A DNA stretch of 64,000 nt from JAAYVZ01 sp035384965 (lineage in GTDB: Bacteria; Acidobacteriota; Thermoanaerobaculia; Thermoanaerobaculales; Thermoanaerobaculaceae), in contig DAOOJE010000003.1 in the NCBI GenBank assembly GCA_035384965.1, positions 62,001 to 126,000 of the forward strand. Reading direction: 5' to 3'. A model generated the notes under the pieces. It was not told the DNA's origin. It worked only from the letters and a program-made list of their open reading frames with translations, and did not search any database. Positions 26,257 through 33,960 of the stretch are shown here, one piece after another (position 1 is the first letter of the stretch; each line of letters starts with the position of its first letter). A program made the position numbers and the translations under genes.

Positions 26257-26972
26257 TGCGACACCTCCGTGCAACCGGCCGAGCTTGCATCCCGGCGTAC
26301 ACGATGGTCCAACACATCGAGGGCCGCTCCGAGAAGGTCGAACGCGTCCTTGACCTGCCAGTACGCGGCACGTCGGAGGCTGCGGGACACTGTCGACGCA
26401 TCCACGCCCAGGGCCACCGCCGCCCTTTCCTGAGCCGAAAGGCGCTCCACCTCGAGGATGGTCTCCCATTGCCGCCGGGAGATGCGAAGCAGAAGTGTGT
26501 CGATCGTTCTGAGAATACCGTTTGCGACGGCCTCATCGTTTGGCTCGGCTCCTCGAAAGCAGGTCAGCACTGGGTACTTCCCGGCCCTTCGCTTGAGGAC
26601 CTCGATGGCCTCGCGTGCCCGGCCAAACGCAGGGCCCGAGCCCGCCGCGTTTAAAGCCTCATGGGCTTCCGGCATCGAGGTGATCGAGCCCCTCCCAACG
26701 CCAATCCGCACGTGCATCGGAAAGAACCCGAGGCGCAATCCCCAGATGACTCGTGCCACCTCTCGCGGCCCGGTAACGACCGTCTGGAACTCGTCCCACG
26801 CCGTGATGGTGTAGGGCACGTCGATCCAGCGCTCGACCAGGTGTCTGCCAGACAGCGACACGAGCCTCGCGTCCCTTTCAGCAGCGAATCCCTCCACCGA
26901 GCTCGAGCGCACAACATCGGCGATCAGAACAAAGGCTCTTGCATTTAAAGGTGCAATGCCACCTTCTTGCAC
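26253..26972 (-). CDS. SatD family protein
   Basis: 239 aa from GTG at 26972. The N-terminus ARAFVLIADVVRSSS, followed by TITAWDEFQTVV and MHVRIGVGRGSI, matches the SatD family. The C-terminal 70 residues form a helix-turn-helix-like region (LSAQERAAVALGVDASTVSRSLRRA). SatD was named in an acid-tolerance locus of Streptococcus mutans; its biochemical role is unknown. The partner is the overlapping DUF3307 gene, a pairing seen elsewhere. The start is uncertain because no good ribosome site precedes the GTG and a hairpin covers the region. Base composition is less GC-rich than the neighbours. Confidence 0.75.
   Translation of the reverse strand: MQEGGIAPLNARAFVLIADVVRSSSVEGFAAERDARLVSLSGRHLVERWIDVPYTITAWDEFQTVVTGPREVARVIWGLRLGFFPMHVRIGVGRGSITSMPEAHEALNAAGSGPAFGRAREAIEVLKRRAGKYPVLTCFRGAEPNDEAVANGILRTIDTLLLRISRRQWETILEVERLSAQERAAVALGVDASTVSRSLRRAAYWQVKDAFDLLGAALDVLDHRVRRDASSAGCTEVSQ
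26948..26965 (-). promoter_or_regulatory. Inverted repeat over the satD translation start
   Basis: The arms AAGGTG and CACCTT are separated by six bases. The left arm overlaps an AGAAGG that would be the ribosome site for any start downstream of the GTG. It could be an operator or a hairpin that hides the ribosome site. Confidence 0.4.
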
Positions 26973-27009
26973 ATGAGCATACAAGCCCTTGTCAGTACAC
27001 AAGGTGCAG

Positions 27010-27023
27010 GTCGAAGGTGCGGC
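27010..27023 (+). repeat. 14-bp direct repeat, right copy
   Basis: GTCGAAGGTGCGGC, identical to 25453-25466. It lies immediately before the stop of the dienelactone-hydrolase gene at 27026, so it marks the right border of the SatD/DUF3307 block. Confidence 0.6.
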
Positions 27024-27025
27024 CG

Positions 27026-27802
27026 CTACGGGAACAGCTCGGCGAAGAAGGCGCGCATGGCTTCCCAGGAACGGCGGTCGGCGCGCTCGTTGTACGCCGC
27101 GCCCGTGCTCTTGTCGGTGCCCGCTTCTCTTTGTGTGAAGGCGTGGACGGCGCCGCCGTAGGCGACAAGCTGCCAGTCCACCCCGGCGTCGCGCATCTCT
27201 TTCTCGAAGGCGAGCACCTGCTCCCACGGCACCCAGGGGTCGTCGGCGCCGTGCAGCACCAGTACCTTCCCCTTGATGCGCTTGGCGTCTGCCGGCGACG
27301 GCGTGTCGAGCGCGCCGTGGAAGCTCACGACGCCCGCCACGTTGGCGCCGCTGCGCGCCAGCTCGAGCACCGCCGTGCCGCCGAAGCAGTAGCCGATCGC
27401 GGCGGTGCGCGAGGTGTCGACGAGCGGGTGGCGCTGCAGCTCCTCGAGCCCGGCCATGAGGCGGGCGCGCAGCAGGGCGCGGTCACCCTTGTACTTCCCG
27501 GCCAGCGCCGCAGCCTCCTGCGTGGAGGTCGGCCGGACGCCCTTTCCGTACACGTCCACCGCGAGCGCCACGTAGCCGAGCTTCGCGAGCATCTCGGCGC
27601 GCATCCGCTCGTTGTCGGTCACCCCCATCCACTGGTGGACGACGAGCACCCCGGGCCGCTTCCCGGGGACCGCGTCGTCCCACGCCAGGAAACCTTCCAG
27701 CGTCGTGTCGTCGTGGGTGTAGGTCACGACTACCGTCTTGACACCTGCCGCGGCTGTCGCGGCCAGCATCAGCGAGAGCACCGCTGCCAGAACGCGCATC
27801 AT
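27026..27802 (-). CDS. Secreted dienelactone hydrolase family protein
   Basis: 258 aa. Signal peptide 1-19 (VLAAVLSLMLAATAAAG). The alpha/beta-hydrolase fold has the nucleophile elbow GYCFGG with Cys139, the acid in GADDPWVP, and the catalytic His in GAVHAF. This is the Cys-Asp-His triad of dienelactone hydrolases. The start is the first of two consecutive ATGs. It is the last gene of the porin/transporter run, 168 bases after the MgtC-like gene, and may be cotranscribed. The substrate is unknown; an export signal on a DLH suggests hydrolysis of an external ester. Confidence 0.88.
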   Translation of the reverse strand: MMRVLAAVLSLMLAATAAAGVKTVVVTYTHDDTTLEGFLAWDDAVPGKRPGVLVVHQWMGVTDNERMRAEMLAKLGYVALAVDVYGKGVRPTSTQEAAALAGKYKGDRALLRARLMAGLEELQRHPLVDTSRTAAIGYCFGGTAVLELARSGANVAGVVSFHGALDTPSPADAKRIKGKVLVLHGADDPWVPWEQVLAFEKEMRDAGVDWQLVAYGGAVHAFTQREAGTDKSTGAAYNERADRRSWEAMRAFFAELFP

Positions 27803-27905
27803 GCTTCCCCCCTTTGCCCCCAACTGGCCCTGCCGCGAGACGATTCCCCGTCCCGGCACGGAGCTTCCAACCGCGGCGTTGCTGGCCTGCGGCTTTTGTC
27901 GCGCG

Positions 27906-27924
27906 TTCCGGGTCGAGCCCGGAA
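27906..27924. repeat. Intergenic hairpin between MgtC-like and hydrolase genes
   Basis: TTCCGGG and CCCGGAA form a perfect 7-bp stem around a 5-base loop. No T-run follows on the minus strand, so a strong terminator is unlikely. It could separate expression of the two genes. Confidence 0.35.
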
Positions 27925-27970
27925 CACCGCCGACCCGGCCACTCGCGGCGACACCCGGGGAGAACACCGG

Positions 27971-29299
27971 TCAGAGCAGGAGGAACGCAGCGAGGAAGGA
28001 AAGGAGAGCCAGTCCCACCATGCCCGGGGCGGCCGTAGAAGCGGTGGACCGTGAGCCGAAGATATACGCGTAGGCTGTCTTCAGCAGGTTATTGCTGGCG
28101 CTGGCGATGATGATCGCCTTCAGGATCTGCGCCTCGCCGATACCGAAGCTGCCCTGCAGCAGCGATACAACGAACGGCGTGATGTCGGAGAAGCCAACGA
28201 CGAACGAGAGCATGCGCAGACCCATCTCGTCGAAGCTCTCGAGCGTGAGCTTGGTGACCAGGGAGAGCACTGCGAAGAGCAGAGCGAACACGAGCGCCGA
28301 GTTGAGTTCCAGTGGGTTCCGGTGGAGAGGCTTTTCGGTGCTGGCATCGGTGCCGTTGGCGACGTCCGCCCCGTTCGCCCGAGGATCGGGAGCACCGCGC
28401 CGACGCAGCCAGAGGGCGTAGCCTGTCGCCAGCACCGCCAGGCCGACCAGCGCCGGCCCCACGTTGGCTGTCGCGGACAACCTGAAGATCGCCACCAGGG
28501 CGAGAAGCCGCACGTACATCATCGAGACGGCGAGCAGAATCGCGACGGCCGCATCACGAGACAGCTCGGGTCGGGCTTTCGACTTCTTGGAAATGACCAG
28601 GACTGCCACGGTGCTCGAGTAGACACCACCGATGAGACCGGCGAGAATCAGCCCCTTGCGTGGGAAGAGATAGGTCTGCAGCACGTACCCGAGATAGGAA
28701 ATGGCCGTCGTGACGACCACTGCCATCCAGATCTGGCGCGGAGTGACCGGCAGTAGTGCGAGGATCTGGCCGACCCGTGTGCTCGGATCGGGGGCTGCCG
28801 GAATGAGCGGCAGCACGACCCCCACGATTGCGAGAAACTTGCAGGTCGTCACGACCTCACCGGTTTCCAGGCGATCGGTGAACCTGCGAATTCTGCCCTT
28901 GGAATGGAGTACGATGAGGATCGAGATCGCGATCAGAACCAGGAACCAGTGCGGCTGATGCAGTGCGATCGGGCCGGTGGCGTAGGTCAACAGCGCGATG
29001 TGTACGCCGATCAGGCCCGGGCTCTTTCTTTCCCTCACCTTGTTGCTGTAGTAGACGAGCAGGAACAGCACGAGCCCTGCCAGGCCGAGCATGAAGGCGA
29101 TGTGACCGATTTTGGGGAGCTGGTAGAGGACGAACCCCAGCATGCCGATGAACACGAAGGTCCGCACCGTCCCGAACGTGTCGAACTTTCCCTCGCCCTC
29201 GTAGTACTCGCGCAGCCCGATGCCGATAAGGAAGCTCATCCCCATGGTGAGGAGAAAGGGCGTCACGATCGCGGCCGTCATGGGCACCTCGGCGTTCAT
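27971..29299 (-). CDS. MgtC/SapB-like membrane protein with DUF4010
   Basis: 442 aa, about eleven membrane helices. The N-terminal 130 residues resemble MgtC/SapB (LIGIGLREYYEGEG, TFGTVRTFVFIG), and the remainder is a DUF4010 domain (GLIGGVYSSTVAVLVISKKSK, FVVGFSDITPFVVSLLQG). The gene begins five bases after the transporter stop, so the two are translated together. Proteins of this combined type are of unknown function; the MgtC part is linked to Mg2+ and phosphate stress in other bacteria. That link fits an operon with a phosphate-selective-type porin, but this is inference. Confidence 0.85.
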   Translation of the reverse strand: MNAEVPMTAAIVTPFLLTMGMSFLIGIGLREYYEGEGKFDTFGTVRTFVFIGMLGFVLYQLPKIGHIAFMLGLAGLVLFLLVYYSNKVRERKSPGLIGVHIALLTYATGPIALHQPHWFLVLIAISILIVLHSKGRIRRFTDRLETGEVVTTCKFLAIVGVVLPLIPAAPDPSTRVGQILALLPVTPRQIWMAVVVTTAISYLGYVLQTYLFPRKGLILAGLIGGVYSSTVAVLVISKKSKARPELSRDAAVAILLAVSMMYVRLLALVAIFRLSATANVGPALVGLAVLATGYALWLRRRGAPDPRANGADVANGTDASTEKPLHRNPLELNSALVFALLFAVLSLVTKLTLESFDEMGLRMLSFVVGFSDITPFVVSLLQGSFGIGEAQILKAIIIASASNNLLKTAYAYIFGSRSTASTAAPGMVGLALLSFLAAFLLL

Positions 29300-29303
29300 G
29301 GCG

Positions 29304-30932
29304 TCAGAAGAGCCCGAACACGCCGTCGGGCGTGATGCCGAGCAGCCGGAACCAGGTCTCTCCAGCGAGCACGATGACGAGCCAGGAGATGACCATCATC
29401 GCGAACCCGAACCGGAAGGCATCGGTCAGCGAGTAGCGGTCCGTCTCGTAGAGGAGCGCCGCCGGCTTGCTGTTGAACGGCAGCACGTAGACGTGCTCGA
29501 TCATGAACGCCACCGGCAGCGCCAGGCTCACGACGGGGAAGCCGAACCGCCCGGCCACGCCGATGGCGATGGGGATGAAGATCATCGCGCGCATGGTCTT
29601 GGACTGGAACACGAGGGCGCTGAGAGTCATGACACCGGTCAGCAGCAGGTAGAGCGCCCAGAAAGGCGTCTGCTGACCGATCCCCAGGCGGTCGAAGAAG
29701 GCGTTGACGGTGATTGATGGCAGGTCGGTAGCATCGAGTCCTGCACCGAGCGCATAGGCTCCAGCGGAAAAGAGCATGAGATGCCACGGGATGTCGACAT
29801 CGTTCCACTTGACGATTCCCCACCGTGGCAGCAGGGCCACGATGGCGCCCAGGAACGCGACGGCAGTGGGGCTGATGCCGTGGAGCTTGTCGGTCGCCCA
29901 GAGCGCGAGGATCGCGAGGAAGATGACGGTGGCGCGGATTTCCCGGGCGCTCATCCTCCCCAGAGTGGCGTACTCGGCTCGAAGACGCTCCATCCCCCCC
30001 TCGATCTGCGGGAGGCGCTCTTCCGGCGCGAGCGGGAAAAACACCTTCATGGCCAGGAGATACCCCACGAGCATCAACCCCACCATCACCGGGAACATCG
30101 CCATCATCCAGTCGGAGAAGTAGATCGCGCTGCCGGTGGCGCCGCCGATAAGGGCTACCGCGAGCAGGTTTGCGCCCGAGCCGGTCATGAATGCCCCGGC
30201 ACCCAGATTGATGTTGAGAAGGTTCTGCAGCACGATGCTACGGCCAAAATTGGTTTTGCCCGACCCGCCCCCGGCGCCATAGACCGCCGCGATGACCATG
30301 AACAAGGGCAGAAGGATCGCCGCCTTGGCGGTGGTGGCAGACACGAACGCCGAAAGCACCACGTTGAGAACGATGAACACCATGAACACCGCAGAGGACG
30401 TGTGGCCGAAGCGCAGGATCAACCACAGCGCCAGACGCTTGGCGAGCCCGGTGGCCACCAGCATGCTGGCCAGCACGAACGACATGATGTTCAGCCACAT
30501 CACGGGGTGGCCGAGCTGAGCGTAGGCCTGCTTTTCAGGGAGTACGCCGGTGAGCACGAGGGCGCTGATGAGCATCAGGCTCGTCAGGTAGTTGGGGATC
30601 GCCGCGGTGATCCACAGCACAATGGCAGCCAGGAAGATGGCCAGCATGTAGCCGTTGGCCTGGCTGAACGCCTCGCTGCCCCTGGCCGCGAACACAGCCT
30701 TCGCGGCGTCCGAGACGATGCCGTCCGGGTTGACGTCCTGCAGGAACGGAATCTCGACACCGAAGGCGAACACCACGAAAACGAGCAGCGCCAGCGGCGC
30801 TCCGATGGCCGCCAGGATGCGCTCGAAGCGGCTCTTCTCCCGGACCGGGAGCTGCTCGACCCGGTAGTTGTGCATGTCGAGGGGGTCGAGTGGTCCCCCT
30901 CCCGACCGTCGAGCCCCGGCCGTCTCGCTCAT
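29304..30932 (-). CDS. SLC13/DASS-family anion symporter
   Basis: 542 aa with a cytoplasmic N-terminal tail of about 45 residues and some twelve membrane helices. FVSATTAKAAILLPLF and MTGSGANLLAVAL make up the first substrate/Na+ hairpin region, and VLPFNSKPAALLY the second; these replace the Ser-Asn-Thr motifs of classical DASS carriers. DASS proteins move dicarboxylates, sulfate or phosphate with Na+. The ATG at 30932 overlaps the CYTH gene stop as ATGA; open frame upstream of it is not used. Together with the outer-membrane porin it would complete an uptake route. Confidence 0.9.
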   Translation of the reverse strand: MSETAGARRSGGGPLDPLDMHNYRVEQLPVREKSRFERILAAIGAPLALLVFVVFAFGVEIPFLQDVNPDGIVSDAAKAVFAARGSEAFSQANGYMLAIFLAAIVLWITAAIPNYLTSLMLISALVLTGVLPEKQAYAQLGHPVMWLNIMSFVLASMLVATGLAKRLALWLILRFGHTSSAVFMVFIVLNVVLSAFVSATTAKAAILLPLFMVIAAVYGAGGGSGKTNFGRSIVLQNLLNINLGAGAFMTGSGANLLAVALIGGATGSAIYFSDWMMAMFPVMVGLMLVGYLLAMKVFFPLAPEERLPQIEGGMERLRAEYATLGRMSAREIRATVIFLAILALWATDKLHGISPTAVAFLGAIVALLPRWGIVKWNDVDIPWHLMLFSAGAYALGAGLDATDLPSITVNAFFDRLGIGQQTPFWALYLLLTGVMTLSALVFQSKTMRAMIFIPIAIGVAGRFGFPVVSLALPVAFMIEHVYVLPFNSKPAALLYETDRYSLTDAFRFGFAMMVISWLVIVLAGETWFRLLGITPDGVFGLF

Positions 30933-31411
30933 GTGCCCGAACTCTCCCAGCGGCAATAAGGGTTCTTCATGAGCATGCTGTTGAAGTAGCGCGGATCGCC
31001 GGTCACCTCCTCGCCCAGCCACGCCGGCTTCTCGAACGCCTCGTCCTCGCGCGCGAGCTCGATTTCCGCCACCACCAGCCCCTCGTTTTCGCCATGGAAC
31101 TCGTCGACCTCGAAGGTGTGGGCTCCGACGGGGACCAGGTGGCGGGTCTTGTCGATCACTCCGGGCTCGCAGATCGCCAGCAACTGCTCGGCCTCCGCCA
31201 CCGGGATCTCGCGCTCCCACTCGAACCGCGTGGCGCCGGACGCGTTCCCGATGCCTTTGATGGTCAGAAACCCCTTGTCGCCCTTGATGCGTACGCGTAC
31301 GGTCCGCTCCGGCACCGAGGACAGATACCCCTGGACGATGCGGGTCTGCTTCGAGCTGTGCTCGCGGAACGACCCGACCACCAGGAACTTCCGTTCGATT
31401 TCCTGCGCCAT
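30929..31411 (-). CDS. CYTH domain protein (triphosphatase/class IV cyclase family)
   Basis: 160 aa, a single CYTH domain. The ExExK-type start is EIERKFLV at residues 4-11. Basic tunnel residues follow (RTVRVRIKGDKGFLTIKG), with acidic EWEREIP, VDEFHGENEGLVVAEIEL and a C-terminal MKNPYCRW. Most small bacterial CYTH proteins hydrolyse inorganic triphosphate; a few make cAMP. GGGAGGAG precedes the ATG. It overlaps the transporter start as ATGA, so expression is tied to the SLC13 carrier, an unusual link between triphosphate chemistry and anion transport. Confidence 0.92.
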   Translation of the reverse strand: MAQEIERKFLVVGSFREHSSKQTRIVQGYLSSVPERTVRVRIKGDKGFLTIKGIGNASGATRFEWEREIPVAEAEQLLAICEPGVIDKTRHLVPVGAHTFEVDEFHGENEGLVVAEIELAREDEAFEKPAWLGEEVTGDPRYFNSMLMKNPYCRWESSGT

Positions 31412-31427
31412 GAGACGCGCTCCTCCC

Positions 31428-32072
31428 CTACTCGTTGGCCAGCGGCCGGGAGATCATGCCGATCACCCGCTTGATGGCCTGAAGATAGTTGATGTTTTCG
31501 AGACCTGCCATGCCGGTGGCGGCGATGGTGCGCTTCAGGTCGGCGATCTCCGTGGACTCGGTGCTCACCGTCACCACGCGCGCGCCGTTGATCAGAACGA
31601 TTGCGTACTCGCAAATGGTGTCGTGCACCATGTACCCGAAGCGGCGCTTGTGCACCCGCACTGCCTGCAGGTCGGGGTGCGCGTCGACCAGGCCGAGGAA
31701 CTGCTCGTAGGTGCACGAGCCCTCCGGCAGGTCGGGGATCACCACCTGGAAGGCGGGGAAGACCTCCTCCCTCAAAACCGATGTCGGGAGCGGAAAAGCT
31801 CCTTTCATGAGCGGGTTCCACTGCTCCAGCCCGTCGAGCGTCTGGACCCAGGTCTTGATGTCCATCTTGCCGTCGCGAATCTTGGTGTTGTTCAGATCGT
31901 TGGTGCGGGACATGATGTAGATCTCGTCCGAGTGCCGTTCCCATACGTCTTCCGGTATTGGGACCGAGAGCCTCGACATTCTGAAGTGGATCGAGTCGAA
32001 GTTCTGGCCGAACGACCGGAACTCGAAGCGGGGCTTGGACTGGACTCCGATCTGGAGTGCTTCCTGACTCAT
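31428..32072 (-). CDS. Uncharacterised protein with CYTH-like sequence pattern
   Basis: 214 aa, no signal peptide or membrane helix. I do not recognise a named family. The pattern PRFEFRSFG, then SDEIYIMSRTND and KIRDGKMDIKTW, and later ICEYAIVLINGARVVTVSTES, alternates like the strands of a CYTH tunnel, with E and K positions similar to those in true CYTH enzymes. It could therefore be a divergent, perhaps sensory, CYTH relative. The ribosome site AAAGGAG is seven bases before the ATG at 32072. It starts the transporter part of the operon and is followed after 16 bases by the genuine CYTH gene. Confidence 0.65.
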   Translation of the reverse strand: MSQEALQIGVQSKPRFEFRSFGQNFDSIHFRMSRLSVPIPEDVWERHSDEIYIMSRTNDLNNTKIRDGKMDIKTWVQTLDGLEQWNPLMKGAFPLPTSVLREEVFPAFQVVIPDLPEGSCTYEQFLGLVDAHPDLQAVRVHKRRFGYMVHDTICEYAIVLINGARVVTVSTESTEIADLKRTIAATGMAGLENINYLQAIKRVIGMISRPLANE

Positions 32073-32176
32073 CGACTGCTCCTTTCGGCGGTGGCCTGCT
32101 GCATGCGGCCGGTCGGCGCACCTGCGCACCCAGGCTGACGTGAGTTTCGCTGCGTACCTCCTGGGGAACCCGGACC

Positions 32177-32211
32177 GGAGCGCTCGCCTTGGCTCCACTG
32201 GCGAGCGCTCC
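32177..32211 (-). terminator. Strong intercistronic hairpin after the porin gene
   Basis: GGAGCGCTCGCC and GGCGAGCGCTCC form a perfect 12-bp stem around an 11-base loop, 31 bases below the porin stop. No T-run follows. It probably acts as a partial terminator or an exonuclease block that keeps porin mRNA in excess over the downstream transporter mRNA. Confidence 0.65.
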
Positions 32212-32241
32212 AGCCCGACGGGGGTGTGGCCGAGGACAGGC

Positions 32242-33699
32242 TCAGAACGCGAGCTGGTAGCGGAAAGCGATTGTCGTGAAGTCGTCGCCGGGGACGGGGG
32301 TCAGCGTCGTGGACGTGCCCGAGGGCAGTGGCGCCCAGTCCTTGCCCGGCTTGGCGTACTTGTCGTTGTCGACGCGCGTCACGTTCAACAAGATCTTGTG
32401 GTTGGCGTTGATATACCAGGTCGCCCCGAGGGTGTAGTTCTTCGCCGAGCCGCCCTTGATCGGGTCCACAGCGGTGATGTCGTTGAGATCCAGGGTGGAA
32501 AAGCGCACCCCGAGTTCCAGCGCGCCGCCGCGCCGCTCCGGCACGATTCGCCCGAACTCGCCCTCGCTTACGTGATAGGGGCGGGTCTCGCCGGTGACCA
32601 GCCACGCGACATGAGCGTAGAAGCCGTCGAAGGAGTGGTCGCGGTACTGGGCGACGGTGGTGTCAACGCGGTTCACCTTCGCCTTCTGGTACTCGCTCTG
32701 GAACGTGAAGGGGCCGAAGACGACGGCCGCCTCGGCACCCAGGAGGTCGTAGTAGTCGACGTACTTCATGTCCCCGGTGGACAGGAACTTGGCGCGCGAG
32801 ACGTGGGTCTCCGCCCGCGAGTCGAGCTTGACGATGCGGGCGGCGTTGAGGCGGTCAGGCAGATCAGCCCCGCTCGTCGGGAGCTTGGCGACGCTGGGCT
32901 TCATGCGGGCGCCGGCGATACCGAGGTGGAGCACCCGGCCCTTCTCGCACACCGGTGCCACGGAAAAGCGCGCAACCGGGCTGAACCGCTGGCTGGTGCC
33001 GGCGCCGCCACCGGTGAGCGAGTCCTTGTCGTTGAAGGTCCCGGCTTCCTCGCCGAACAGCCCGGCCGACAGCTGCCAGTGCTTGCCCCAGCGGCTGTAG
33101 CTCAGACCCAGACGGCGATCCGGCGACCAGGAGTCGATGTACGGGCGCTCGATGAAAGCGATGTACTTGGACGAGATCAGGGTTTCGAGCCCGAACGGCG
33201 CCTTGTGGTTGCCGAAGCGGATGACACTGTTCTCGAAGCCCGCGTAGCCAGCCCAGAGGTCCTTGATGGAGACCTTGTTGTCCGCGAAGTCGAGATCGAC
33301 CTCCGCGAGCCAGTCGGAGAACAACGTCGCCTTGACGCCGATGCGGCCGCGCCGCACCTCGAACCCGCTGGGCAGCCGGTTCTCGGCTCCGCGGTAGGTC
33401 GCCGCGTCGAGGTTGATGCGGCCATCCAGCCAGTACTTGAAGGCACCGTCCTTGCTGGTGAAGACCAGGTAGCCGTTGTCGAAGAATCCGGCGAGGCCGA
33501 CCGGATCGAGTGCACGCTCGGCCTCGGCGCCGCTGGCCAGTCGCTGCACGGGCGCTTCCTTTTCCTTCATCAGCTCCTCGACCTTCTTCTCGAGCTCCCG
33601 GATGCGCTGGTCGGTGCTCGCAGCCTCCTGAGCCAGCGCCGGCCCGACGGCGAGGCCGAGCACGAGCAGAACAGCGGTCATCGTGCCTGTGATCCTCAT
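32242..33699 (-). CDS. Phosphate-selective porin O/P-type outer membrane protein
   Basis: 485 aa. Signal peptide 1-23 (TAVLLVLGLAVGPALAQ), then a short coiled coil (DQRIRELEKKVEELMKEKE), then a 16-strand-type beta barrel with alternating aromatic strands. The Porin O/P hallmarks FRGAENRLPSGFEVRRGRIGVKA-like and FGNHKAPFGLETL are present in the first third. The last residue is Phe, the outer-membrane insertion signal. GGAGGGG lies just before the ATG. OprP/OprO channels bind phosphate or pyrophosphate, but the family also includes porins for other anions. A sigma-54-like promoter lies about 100 bases upstream. Confidence 0.92.
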   Translation of the reverse strand: MRITGTMTAVLLVLGLAVGPALAQEAASTDQRIRELEKKVEELMKEKEAPVQRLASGAEAERALDPVGLAGFFDNGYLVFTSKDGAFKYWLDGRINLDAATYRGAENRLPSGFEVRRGRIGVKATLFSDWLAEVDLDFADNKVSIKDLWAGYAGFENSVIRFGNHKAPFGLETLISSKYIAFIERPYIDSWSPDRRLGLSYSRWGKHWQLSAGLFGEEAGTFNDKDSLTGGGAGTSQRFSPVARFSVAPVCEKGRVLHLGIAGARMKPSVAKLPTSGADLPDRLNAARIVKLDSRAETHVSRAKFLSTGDMKYVDYYDLLGAEAAVVFGPFTFQSEYQKAKVNRVDTTVAQYRDHSFDGFYAHVAWLVTGETRPYHVSEGEFGRIVPERRGGALELGVRFSTLDLNDITAVDPIKGGSAKNYTLGATWYINANHKILLNVTRVDNDKYAKPGKDWAPLPSGTSTTLTPVPGDDFTTIAFRYQLAF

Positions 33700-33797
33700 T
33701 TCCCCTCCTCCGATTTCGCTCGGCCGAGATGCCTGGTTCTCGGCCTGGGTTTGGTGCTCGTGTGGATCCCGCCACGGGATCCCCGACGCCGCACATT

Positions 33798-33813
33798 AGA
33801 AAGTCTCGTGCCA
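33798..33813 (-). promoter_or_regulatory. Sigma-54-like promoter of the porin operon
   Basis: TGGCACGAGACTTTCT matches TGGCACG-N4-TTGCW except for T instead of G in the -12 GC. The predicted start is near 33786, leaving a leader of about 87 bases. The NtrC-type activator gene directly upstream supports the call. Confidence 0.6.
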
Positions 33814-33828
33814 CCTCGACTTTTCGAC

Positions 33829-33844
33829 TCAAGCAATTGCTCGA
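33829..33844. promoter_or_regulatory. Palindrome next to the sigma-54 promoter
   Basis: TCAAGCAATTGCTCGA has a perfect 10-bp core, AGCAATTGCT, extended with one mismatch pair. It is 16 bases upstream of the -24 element, closer than usual for an activator site, so it may be an operator or an extra binding site. Confidence 0.4.
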
Positions 33845-33887
33845 AAGACACTTGGCTCAGAACCCGAAGCGCTCTGCCTCGAGGATG

Positions 33888-33905
33888 TGTGCGGATTCCC
33901 GCACA
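33888..33905. promoter_or_regulatory. Candidate upstream activator site
   Basis: TGTGCGG and CCGCACA form a 7-bp inverted repeat with a 4-base gap, about 80-90 bases upstream of the -24/-12 promoter. That is the distance usual for NtrC-type activators. Confidence 0.45.
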
Positions 33906-33924
33906 GCGAATGCGGGGGTCCGCT

Positions 33925-33939
33925 CACTGGCAGCCAGTG
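33925..33939. terminator. Inverted repeat after the regulator gene
   Basis: CACTGG and CCAGTG around three bases, 22 bases past the regulator stop. It may end the regulator transcript or form part of the activator binding region. No T-run is present. Confidence 0.35.
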
Positions 33940-33960
33940 GACAACCGCTGGCCGCCTCTT

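Noticed and set aside
25453..27023. Insertion sequence or phage remnant
   Set aside because: Direct repeats are present, but there is no transposase, integrase or terminal inverted repeat, and the enclosed genes are an ordinary SatD/DUF3307 pair.
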